A stretch of 24,049 nt of DNA from Margaritispora aquatica (taxonomy: Eukaryota > Ascomycota > Leotiomycetes > Helotiales > Discinellaceae): the NCBI GenBank assembly GCA_007644065.1, contig VJWN01000045.1:1-24049 (forward strand), given 5' to 3'. The notes under the pieces were generated by a model that had not been told where the DNA came from, made no database searches, and worked only from the letters and a program-made list of their open reading frames with translations. Shown in pieces: positions 1 to 9,700 of the stretch. Every line of letters begins with the position of its first letter. Positions within the stretch are counted from its first letter, which is position 1. The translations under genes and the position numbers were made by a program.

Positions 1-573
1 CAAGTAATTACTCTATTTATAGTCTCTATAAAAGATATCTACCGTAATATATAGCCCTTGGATCTATAGATTATATATTGGCCATACTTATAGATAAGTA
101 GTACTACTTCGATACTATTAAATTTCTTTAATTTAAAGACTTTATTAATTAATATCTCTATCCTTCTATTGATTTCTTTATTTTCTCTTTTTCTTTTTCT
201 TTTTCTTTTCTAGTCGTTAGGTTTGACGTTTTTAGTATCTATAAAAATCGATTTATTCTAATAAATACTAAATAAAATATCCGATCAAGTTTAATTCTAT
301 TTAAGTATTAATCTAAAGATAAATCAGAATCAAAAGTCGCTCTCGGTCCTATATTATTAGAAATTGGCAATTCTAAAAGGTTGTATCTATTTATATTAAT
401 AGCTATAATTCTAAGCTTATATCCTTTAAATACAGAGCAGTACTAGACTCAAGTATGTTTTGCTTTTCCTAACAAGATCTCCACAAATCACTTGAAAGAA
501 GGTATATTTCCTATGATATGGATGATTTTTCGCACAAATGTTCTTGAAGATGATTCTGAGATAGAGTAAAAGG
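1..573. repeat. AT-rich, RIP-like decayed repeat, then short unique flank
   Basis: Positions 1 to about 430 are extremely AT-rich, full of TA dinucleotides and stop codons on both strands, with no open frame. This is the look of a repeat mutated by RIP (C to T, mainly at CpA). A run of TTTTTC units lies near 180-210. From about 430 to 573 base composition is more normal and I see no gene. The family of the original repeat cannot be read. RIP is inferred from composition by eye; no index was computed. Confidence 0.6.
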
Positions 574-1247
574 TAGTGTTCGAAATAGGTCGACCCGGGT
601 CGACCTAGAGGGGTAGTCGGGTAGGTACCTAACCTAGATAATATTTATAGAATAGATACCTAAGATTTTAAAAGGTATCCGGATTTATTTAGGTCGATCT
701 AGGTATTTACGGAATAATATAAATATACTCTACTAGCTAATAAAAAGCTATAAATAAACGTAATCTATCTTACTTTTCGAACTTAGATCTATCTAGAATC
801 TATAAGAATATACTATTATTCGAATTTTTACTATCTATAAATACCTTTACTAGTATTATAAACTAAGCTAGTTTTATCTACTATTATATTACCTTAATAG
901 ACTTTTTTACCTTTCTAAGCTTCTATATAAATACCTACGATTATTATCCTATTATCCCTACTAGTAAGCTTAATAAAAATAGCGTTTAGGTTCTTAAGAA
1001 TCGGGATTAATAGTGGATTTTTATATCCGGGCTTTGTATTATTTAGTGTTTTTCTCGTTTTAACTAATTAGAATTTAGTATTTTCCTTATTTCCCTACTA
1101 ATAATATATATATTAAAAAGCTAGATTTACCCGGATTTCGGAATTTTTAAACTAGTAATATCTAACCCGTAAAAAAATCGCCGGATAGATATCTAGCTTA
1201 AAAACTAGCGGGTTGAGTGGGTTGACCCGGGCGAATTTCGAACACTG
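574..1247. mobile_element. Non-autonomous hAT-like element, RIP-decayed
   Basis: The ends form terminal inverted repeats. The left end reads TAGTGTTCGAAAT and the reverse complement of the right end reads CAGTGTTCGAAAT, differing at one C/T. Both ends also carry a GACCCGGG-type block slightly further in. The 8 bases before the element (566-573, GTAAAAGG) match the 8 bases after it (1248-1255, GTGAAAGG) at 7 of 8 positions, the difference being a G/A transition. An 8-bp target duplication and CAGTG-type ends fit the hAT superfamily. The interior is AT-rich with no coding capacity, so this is a short internally deleted or MITE-like copy of about 674 bp, later mutated. Confidence 0.72.
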
Positions 1248-2056
1248 GTGAAAGGTTTGTTAACAATTCGGCTGCAAATTTGTATTGTCAAGCTATATAG
1301 GCTGCAGCATCCACCTATCCAGTGAAGTTCTTCTTCGAGTTTTTGCCATACCACCAACTAGAGGTTGCGTCTACAGTGGCGTTATGACAAGACCTGACAT
1401 AGCATACCTTACACTGTTCATCGAAATTCTCAGCATAACGTCAACCCTGGACCTCAACACCATAAAGCGGCAGAGCCTTGCCTTTCATACCTCAATCCTA
1501 CGAAATACCCTGCCCTTCGGTTCGCTGGTGATCATGAACCATCTCCTACCTTCACCACAGGCACGAGCCTTGACAACTCATCCTCTTCTTCCTCATATCC
1601 AGACTTTCTTGGCTACTCTGATACGCTGTTTCTCTCACACTTGTGATTCCTTACGCTGTCTCTCTCGTCGTATCTTTATTTCCTTACACTGTACACCAGG
1701 CTGTCATTTGGAAGGATTTCTTTGACCACGATAGGTTTAGAATAGAAACAGCAGAGCAGGATAGCTTAAATATAGGAGACAAAGAGACCTGACCCTTCAA
1801 CCCGAGCCGTTTTTTTTGCGGAAAAGTTTGAACTGATCGGACCTCTATTTTTGGACAGCACAAGATTACAATTGATTTGGTAATTTTTTTTAATTCTCCC
1901 CTTCCCATTTTTGATGATCCTTACTACCTAAAACCCAAATCAGAGATGATTATCAAGTTGCGCCGTATACGTCCTCAAGACATTTCATTTCAAACTTGAG
2001 AACCCGGCAATCATATTCAAGATCCAAACAGTCCCAAGAGCTTACTGTGAAATTTA
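1248..2056. other. Non-coding stretch with possible copia reverse transcriptase trace
   Basis: No gene is supported here. A forward frame near 1370-1410 encodes GVMTRPDIAY, which resembles the MTRPDIAY block of Ty1/copia reverse transcriptases. Sequence on either side does not continue the family convincingly, so at most this is a small eroded fragment. The rest, up to the aminomutase stop codon, is unremarkable apart from a T-rich tract near 1808-1817. It probably contains the 3' UTR and terminator of the minus-strand aminomutase gene. Confidence 0.35.
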
Positions 2057-3672
2057 TTACGCCACTACCTCCTCCGTAGACTTTACCTCAACTTTCCCAA
2101 ATTTCTGCAGGACCTCGGCTTTTCCCTCCTCGGATAAAGACCACAACGGATCCCAGTAGTCCATCTGCGCCGGTTCTCCCTTGAGTCCAGGAGCGGTTAA
2201 TTTGGATAAGCCAAGATGACGGTCGTAACTTTCCACACCCCGAGTCAGACGCTTGCCTCCCTCACCCGGAAGGTCGACTATGAAGCCAGGCACCAGGAAA
2301 CCGGCAATCTGGCCACGGACGGCTCGCTCAAGATCCAAGCTATCGCTCATTGGAGTCCGAAGATCTTCTGCTCCTGGCACAATATCTCCTTGGAAGACGT
2401 AGTACTACGCGGAGAAAATGAGTAAGTATTACGGGATGATACAGGGAAGAAGAATTACCGGTTGGATATTGATATCAGCGAGCGCGTGAACAAGAGCACA
2501 CATCTTCTCAGGAGTGTTGTTCACGCCGTTGAGTAACACGGTTTGATTTCGAACCGTCACGCCAGCTTGATGTAATCGCTGTGCTCCAAGTCTTGTTATC
2601 CAACTTATCTCATTCACCGAGTTGAAGTGAGTGTGAATGCAGATGTGTTTCCCCAGCTTTCGTGCCTTCTTCTCCAATTCTATGACAGTCTTTATCCAGC
2701 CATCGTCGGGATCAAGGAGCCGACTTGGCGATACGGAAAGTCCTTTCGTCGCGAATCGGAAACGACGGATGTGAGGGATATCCAACAATCTATCACCAAT
2801 ATACTTAAGTTGGTCGGGCTCGAGCAGGTAAGTGTCGCCTCCTGAGACAACAACGTCTCTTAGACCCGTTGTTTTTTCGATATACTCAAATCGGGGCTCC
2901 CATTTCTTGATGAGCGGCAGGAACTTCTTCTTCTTGACGCTTTCTGTCTCGTTGCCGACGGTGTAAGATCGGAAACAGAAACGGCAGTATACAGGACATA
3001 TGGAGTTGGCTTTTTGGGGTCAGTTGCGTGGTTTAGCATATTAAGGATATCTGACTAACCGAGAAACAAAGCTCTATCAGGATACCGGTGGATCAAGCCC
3101 GGGACAGGAGAATAGGTCGTCTCTTTCATAGGATCCAACTCAGCCATTGGATGATCTACGCTTAAATGCGATGATAGGGGAATGAATTGTCGTCGAATTG
3201 GGTCATTGACAGGATCGTCCCAATTGATACTGCTGAGAATGTGGGGTGACAATCGCACCGCCATCGGCGCCCTCTGAATTCCTTCTTTGAGGCGATTTAT
3301 GAATTGTTCCGGATTATCAATGTCGGTCAACCGCAGATGGGGTGCCATATCATTCTGAGGTGGAATGTTTGGAGGGAGAACGTCGGTCAAAAATTCACAC
3401 AAGGCTTTTTCGGATTGAATAGTGTTCGCCATCTGCCACTTGTGCCGCAGGAAGTTGTCCGTTGTAACATCTTTCCATATTGGAACTTTCCTCCAATATT
3501 GGGGCCGGTTCGTCAGTGATTCAGCCCACGGGTCATTTTGGGATGGAACATAATTCGTGGAGTCATGGTCGGAAGCAAGTATACTCTGTGAAGCAGTTGC
3601 AAAGCTGGCACGACCGTGTACTGACCTAACAGAGAAAGCGAGGCGATTAAGGGATTTCAAACGTATAGACAT
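2057..3672 (-). CDS. L-lysine 2,3-aminomutase (radical SAM, PLP), mitochondrial-type N-terminus
   Basis: Interconverts L-lysine and beta-lysine using a [4Fe-4S] cluster, S-adenosylmethionine and pyridoxal phosphate. Three exons on the minus strand, 3672-3060, 3009-2459 and 2404-2057, keep frame across introns of 50 and 54 nt and give 503 residues. The start is the first Met before a presequence; a longer upstream open frame is hydrophobic and unlike the family. Residues 1-30 are rich in Arg and Ser and lack acids, as in mitochondrial targeting peptides. CPVYCRFC (C209, C213, C216) is the radical-SAM CxxxCxxC motif, and SGGD follows at 260-263. PGEGGK near the C-terminus supplies the likely PLP lysine, K439. 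D395 and D432 align with the two Asp residues that bind the substrate epsilon-amino group in the clostridial enzyme, favouring lysine over glutamate. Exon 1 ends in the middle of an Ala codon. The family is clear; the beta-lysine product is inferred. Confidence 0.92.
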
Positions 3673-4367
3673 TCTAGAGACGCCGAGCAAGAGCTGATTT
3701 ATTTGTGAGAAAAGGCAGAAAAACTCATGTCCTGGTATCTGTAAAAATACAGTTCTTGTCGTCCAACAAATACAAGCGAATTGACACGATATGGTCCATG
3801 CCAAAGTGTTGTTGTCAGCTATGAAATGACCGAACGTGTGAGTAACGTAATTACTGGACACAAGCAAAAGCGTCCTAAACATAACCCTGAAGATTCAACT
3901 GTAAAGGGAATACCATGTGAATTAGCCAATTTCATGCTGTGAGACGATGAAAATGGAATAGGACTAGCTTACGTGATGTATTATTTGATCCATTTTGGGA
4001 AATTTCGTTTATTTATATGTGCAAGATATCCACCCATGATAGTAGATCAAGGCACTCACTGATTCACTTGCTCACTTCCTCTCCATCTAAGATTTGATAC
4101 ATCATGTCCTAGTATTTCGCGATCTGTCATCAGATATCCGAGGGCGTTGTTAGGCATTAGGTCACACCATAGATCAGGCATATATGTTCTATTTTGCCAT
4201 AAGCTTGGCATCCAACAGTGATTGCAAAGACGAGGTATCAAGCACTCCTCAGTAAATCACGATTTGGGCCAAAGAAATCAAGAAATTCCTTTGATAGTCT
4301 GGAACCCGCTACATCCTGTGATACCAAAGGCTCATAATTTTTCTATTTCATAGTGACGGCTACGGTT
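3673..4367. other. Intergenic region between aminomutase and carrier genes
   Basis: About 695 bp lies between two minus-strand genes. It should contain the promoter and 5' UTR of the aminomutase and the 3' UTR of the carrier. A TTTATTTATATG stretch near 4009-4020 is a possible TATA-like element. Small open frames here match nothing I recognise. I do not see the CAGTG/CACTG cluster that marks the carrier promoter. Confidence 0.5.
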
Positions 4368-5353
4368 TTAAGATAACGGCAAATTTCGCTTCAGTCCGTC
4401 ATAGACAACAAAGATGAGCGCAGAGGTCACTGCGGATCTGAGAACCGTCATCCCACACCCACGGTAGAACCCACGTAAACCATGTAGATGCCATAATGTT
4501 ACCACCTCTTGCCGAAAGAGGGTTTTCTGTTTCAATCCTTGCTTGGAGGAGGTCTGCATTCGAGATTTTACCGTATCGGCAGGAAAGGACACGAAGCTGT
4601 AAGACACTCCCCCAGTGGCCCCAGCAACCGCTTCTTGCCACAACAGAAGAGGCTCAGTTCGCATCATCTTCGCATCGCTCTGTGACGACATTTTGCGTTC
4701 TCTCCATAGATAGAAGAGCTCACTCGTTGTCTCCTTCGCGCCAAACCATGCAGCGCTTCCGCCGGTTTCTCTTATGAAAGTGCCCATCTGCCCGCGCCAG
4801 AACCCCAGAATTCCATCTTGTCTGTACAACTGTTGCGTGACCGATTTTACCGTGGGAGGTGTCAGCCCCGTTATTCCCGAGACGATAGTACTCATCGGCA
4901 CCTGGATCCTACATTTGACAAGCTCAATTGGCGTCAAAACAAATGAAGTGAAGGCACCGGAAAAGGCGCCGCTGAACCACATCGCCGCCAGTGGTAGAGG
5001 TTCAGATCTGGCACAACATCCCGAACTGTAGACGACCTCCCTGCCCAGGCTCTCAAAGAAGAACAAGCTGCTGGTCTCGAATGCGGCACCTGAGATGGCG
5101 GTGCTGATGCCGCGGTAGAGCCCTCCAAACCCGTGCAGCTGAATCGACTGGCGGAAGCAGTCGATGGGGCCAGTGTATCGCAATGGCAGGTCGTGGGGTT
5201 GAGACTGTAGTCTAACTTTGACGGTGTCAACTGGGTATTCGACAAACTTTCCAGCAATACCAGCAACCTAGAGTCTTATCAGTAAAGATGGACGCTTTGT
5301 GGTGAGACTGGATTGAATACTGATCCACAGGCGATTTCATTGATGAATTTCAT
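4368..5353 (-). CDS. Mitochondrial carrier, ornithine/basic amino acid type (ORT1/ARG11-like)
   Basis: Inner-membrane SLC25 exchanger. Two minus-strand exons, 5353-5321 (11 codons) and 5267-4368, are joined across a 53-nt intron in phase 0 and give 310 residues, the usual carrier length. The three repeat signatures are present: [10 protein letters not shown] at 23-32, [10 protein letters not shown] from 124 and [10 protein letters not shown] from 240. The pattern YTGPIDCF, the GLYRG block and [14 protein letters not shown] (R177, E178) are typical of the yeast ARG11 and animal ORC ornithine/lysine/arginine carriers. The Arg-Glu pair and R288 match the contact sites used for basic amino acids in that subfamily. 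The short first exon matches the start of repeat 1, and no in-frame ATG lies nearby upstream. It sits between the aminomutase and the NRPS and is divergent from the NRPS. This suggests it moves lysine, ornithine or beta-lysine across the inner membrane. Exact substrate is unproven. Confidence 0.88.
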
Positions 5354-6777
5354 TGCACGGAATGCTGCAATCGCTAAAGTAAATATCACTCCATTAAATC
5401 TGCTCGTCAGTGTGATAAATAGCTAGTGTGACATTATGTAACGTGCACCATATAGTATAATAACCAGTGTATGTAAGTTAAATTAAATAGTGTGAGATGC
5501 GTGTTGTATGAGTTTATGTGATTGGCAGTGAAGTGTAGAGTTCTAGTAAGGCTTTCAAACCGACAGTGTCACTGTAGTCCACAGCAACATAGCTTGATTT
5601 TCCCCAGAAAATATCTGCAGTGTGAGCAACTCATTTTACAGTACCTTGGCACTGGACGGTCCACACACTGGCAGTGCCACTGTCGTTTGTACTACCTGGT
5701 ACTGACTGATTGGAGAGCGATACGAGCAACAACTGACACTCTCTAGAATTAGTGAGAAAGATGTAAGGTAAGATCTTATCACCTGATTTTCCTCCCGAAA
5801 GAAGATATCTCGCGCCAACCAAAGGCTTACGTGAGGTGTATTATGTTCCGTATCGGGAAACTGACACGGCTTACGAGCCGATGACCTCAAATTTACCCAC
5901 AATGCGGGGCATTTAACCATAGAGGCGGGGAATGTGATCTAAATGCATTCGAGGAGCTACATCCGACAGCATAATATAATGACGCTTGGTTACCCGCGTC
6001 TGACCTCAGGGATTTGGAATAATCAACCTGTGGGTCGACTCAGTTCATCTCTACCGGGAAAAAGTGTTGACAGAATCCACCCTCGCCCAAATCAACATAT
6101 TTGACAAGGAGAAATACTTGAAGTTTGAGGAATGTATATAGTATAAGTCAATTAAATATTACATTCTACCTCTTTCGTATTTTTGATCTAGATTTGTCGG
6201 CGGAATGTGAGACTTGTTTACTGAGAAGTTGTGAATAGCTTCAGCTTCCGATCGCGAATAAATATATTTCCAGACCTCGAGAAATGAGCAGACTTTTCTG
6301 GCGCTTAATAGACTGCATGATTCATCAATCAAGATTTTAATTTGACGCGCAGGAAACCTAACGCGCTATTGGTAAGAGCAACCAACACATTGAAGGTCGG
6401 GTAGTATCTGAAGGTAATACTGCATTGCATTACTGCATGCCATAATACCAGAACATTACTGTCACTGATGTTAGAGAGATTCTTACTCGGCGGTAGATTC
6501 ATGTAGTCATGCACCCCTGCATCGACAATGGAAGTTGCAGGGAATCCTACCTACCTTTGGGCATTCGAATTATAGGTATTGATCGTGGTCAAAATCCGCT
6601 GCCGGTGAATTATCCTCCTCCTTCACGCTGCGAAAGACACGTAAATCCTCCTTCCAGATCCCGTTTCCACGTTCAGATAAACTACTAAGGTTAAGTGAGT
6701 CGCTCGCTTGATTGATTGATTGTGTAAGGTCATTGCGACTTGTCAAAGAACAGCTACTTCGCTTGCTTGCCAGAACC
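5354..6777. promoter_or_regulatory. Divergent promoter region between carrier and NRPS
   Basis: This 1.4 kb region separates the carrier (minus) from the NRPS (plus), so both promoters must lie here. Small open frames within it match nothing known. The carrier side holds the CAGTG/CACTG array described separately. The NRPS side has an AATAAATATATTT tract near 6257-6269 as a possible TATA-like region, and a TTGATTGATTGATTG run just before 6724. The NRPS start is in a strong context (ACCATGG, 6775-6781). Confidence 0.55.
5408..5682. promoter_or_regulatory. Array of ten CAGTG/CACTG half-sites with palindromes
   Basis: CAGTG or its reverse complement CACTG begins at 5408, 5465, 5526, 5564, 5570, 5618, 5650, 5666, 5672 and 5678. 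Ten hits in 275 bp compare with roughly 0.5 expected by chance over both strands. Two places form tight palindromes. One is ACAGTGTCACTGT at 5563-5575, a perfect 6-1-6 inverted repeat. The other is the triple CACTG-G-CAGTG-C-CACTG at 5666-5682. A separate palindrome, TGGACGGTCCA, lies at 5653-5663. The array starts 55 bp upstream of the carrier ATG. A binding site for a dimeric regulator is inferred; the protein is unknown. Confidence 0.55.
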
Positions 6778-9700
6778 ATGGGGTCTGTAATGATTGAAGA
6801 ACGAAACTTGCATACGGAACCTCAACAAAATCTCCGTCTCAGCGAGGATATAAAACCCAGGATTATGGAAGGTAACTCAGTTATCGACATCGTGGATAAG
6901 ATCCATCATGAGGACTCAGCGGTTGACCTTAGCCTCGTGCCGAATACCGTAGCAAAGCCAGACCCTTCGCCTCCAGTCGTGAATGGGAATGGGGTTCATG
7001 CAATTACAACTCCTACGAATGAACCTGAAGGCATACCGTGTCAAAAGGTTCCAGTTCAGCTTCTTCCAACGCCTTTCGAGTCACAGAAGTATTGGACCTC
7101 CCAGCTTGCAGGGGCCAGTGCTGCCAATTTCCCTCCCAAGCAGTCCACTGGAACTGGGACTGGTGTATGTTCAACTTTCACCCGGCCACTCCAGATTCCC
7201 AGATCTTGCGCCACAACTATCTCTACATCAAATCTGCTGCGTGGCGCATGGGCACTCGTGCTTGCCAGATATCTTGATAGTACTGATGTCGTATTTGGAA
7301 GTAATGTTTTGGAACATTTTGCTCCTATCCCTGAGATTGAGATACCAGACATTCTGGAGTCACCTTTCTCGACCATGCTGCCCCTCCGTGTGCAAATAAA
7401 CAAGGACGACACGACAGCAAACTTTCTAGGAAAGCTTCAGCAGCAGATCAGCGATATGATGCCACATGCACACACTGGCTTGGAAAACATTCGCAGGTTT
7501 GGGAATGCAGTCTCGGAAGCGTGTAATATCCAAAACCAGCTCATCATTCAGCTTAACGAAAAAAACCACGCACCTGAGGAAAGGGTTACAGAATCAATCA
7601 GAAGGGACTTCAGTGCGTGTCCGCTAGTCCTGCAATGCACCATAGACAACCAAGAAAGTATAGAGGCTCAATTTATCTTCGACGCGGGAAGGATTTCACT
7701 TCAACAAATTCATACATTGTGTAATCAGTTCGAGTTTGTCGTCAATCAGTTGATGACCCAAGAGACGCGTTCAGTCTCAGATATCGATCTATGTGGGCCA
7801 CAGGATGTGAGGCAGATTCTGCAATGGAATAGGCGAAGCCTGCCTCGAAGAGTCAACGCCTGCGTCCAAGATCTCATTAGCGAGCAAGCACTTCGAGATC
7901 CAAACCATGAGGCTATTCACGCGTGTGACGGCAACGTCACATACGGTGAGCTTGACACATTATCAGACAATCTTGCCCTTCACCTAGCTTCGCTTGGTGT
8001 TCGTGCAGAGATGATAGTCGCGATGTGCTTCGAGAAGTCGAAATGGGCTATTATTGCCATGTTGGCAATCATGAAAGCTGGTGGTGCCTTCGTATCTCTC
8101 GACCCTGCTCACCCAGCCAAGCGCCACAGAGCATTGCTTGATAGGATAAATGCTGAAGTCATCATAACGTCGCCAGAAGTGGCTCCGTCATGCTCTGGAA
8201 TGGTAAAACATGTTGTCGTACTGTCGGCAGATTTCATTTCGCAACTCCCAAAGGCCAAGTCTGATAGCGATAGAAGTACCCCATTGCAACTCTGTGGCAG
8301 TCCTAAAAATGCCGCCTATGTCATCTTTACATCGGGGTCAACAGGAACTCCCAAGGGAATGCTTGTGGAACAGGCTCCTCTTTGCTCGAGCATTATAGGT
8401 CACGGTGAAGCTTATGGCCTCGACCCGGCATCGCGTATCTTACAATTCTCCAACTTCACGTTTGACAGTTGCTTGAGTGAAATCCTCACGCCACTTGTTT
8501 TCGGGGGTACAGTTTGCATACCCTCTGACACTCAGCGCCTACAGGATGTTGCCAAATTCATCAAGGATGCTGAAATCAACGTAGCCATATTGACGCCAAC
8601 TTTCGCCAGCACGCTAAAGCCAGAGGAAATACCAACCCTGAAAACACTGATCTTGAGCGGCGAAAAGATATCCCAAGCTCAGATGGAGACCTGGTGCGAC
8701 AAAGTTGAATTAATCAACGCCTATGGTCCATCGGAGGTCTGTGTAGACTGCATGTTGCATGTTGTGCGGTCGTCTTCAGACTCACCCAACAACATCGGCT
8801 TCGCCCACAATGCTACCTGCTGGATCGCCGACCCAGATAATCACGATCGGCTAGCACCTATCGGCTGCCCAGGGGAGCTGCTAGTCCAGGCCCCAGGTCT
8901 AGCGCGCGGGTACTTGGATGACGAAAAGCAAACAAAAGCATCGTTTCTACCCACAGCCAAATGGTTACCATTATCCGTAGTAGGAGAAGGCAGGCCGTTC
9001 GGACTTTACAAGACGGGAGATCTGGTCAGATATAATCATGATGGTTCGATGGAATACATCGGTCGCAAGGACACCCAAGTCAAGCTACGCGGCCAGCGTC
9101 TAGAGCTAGGTGAAATCGAGTACAGCATCAGGAAAACACTGCCCGATCTCGAGCACATCGTCGTTGAACTAGTGGGGCAAGCGTCGCACAATGTTCTCGT
9201 CGGATTCTTGGCTTTCCCGAGAGTACACGATGGTAAGGGTGGGCAAGATCTGGAAGACCTGCTGCTCCCGATGGATGAAACGATGGGTAGTATACTTACC
9301 AGGCTTATGGACGATCTCGAGGCCACTTTACCTCTTTTCATGGTTCCAAGATTGTTTCTGCCGCTCCAGGACATGCCATTCACATCGTCCATGAAGATTG
9401 ATCGAAAGACACTCAGAATGTGGGCTAGCAATATGACTGCTTCACAGCTAGCAACCTACTCCCTGTTGCGTCAGGAGAAAATTCTACCAACGACAGAGAT
9501 AGAGTTCAAGATTCGAGAATTGTGGGCAGAGGTACTCCAGATAGATGCCGAAGCTATAGGGAAGAATGACAATTTCTTGCGGATAGGCGGTGACTCAATC
9601 AGCGCCATCAGGCTAGTCTCTCGAGCGCGACAGCAAGGTATTAGCCTCACGGTCGCCTCAATCTTCAAGGACGGTCGCCTCTCTCATGTAGCTGCGATGG

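Noticed and set aside
3673..3882. Longer aminomutase start at 3882
   Set aside because: The additional 70 residues are hydrophobic and unlike the family, while the Met at 3672 begins a typical mitochondrial presequence.
6983..7412. Open frames overlapping the NRPS on both strands
   Set aside because: They lie wholly inside the NRPS coding sequence, have no family match, and the NRPS frame carries all core motifs.
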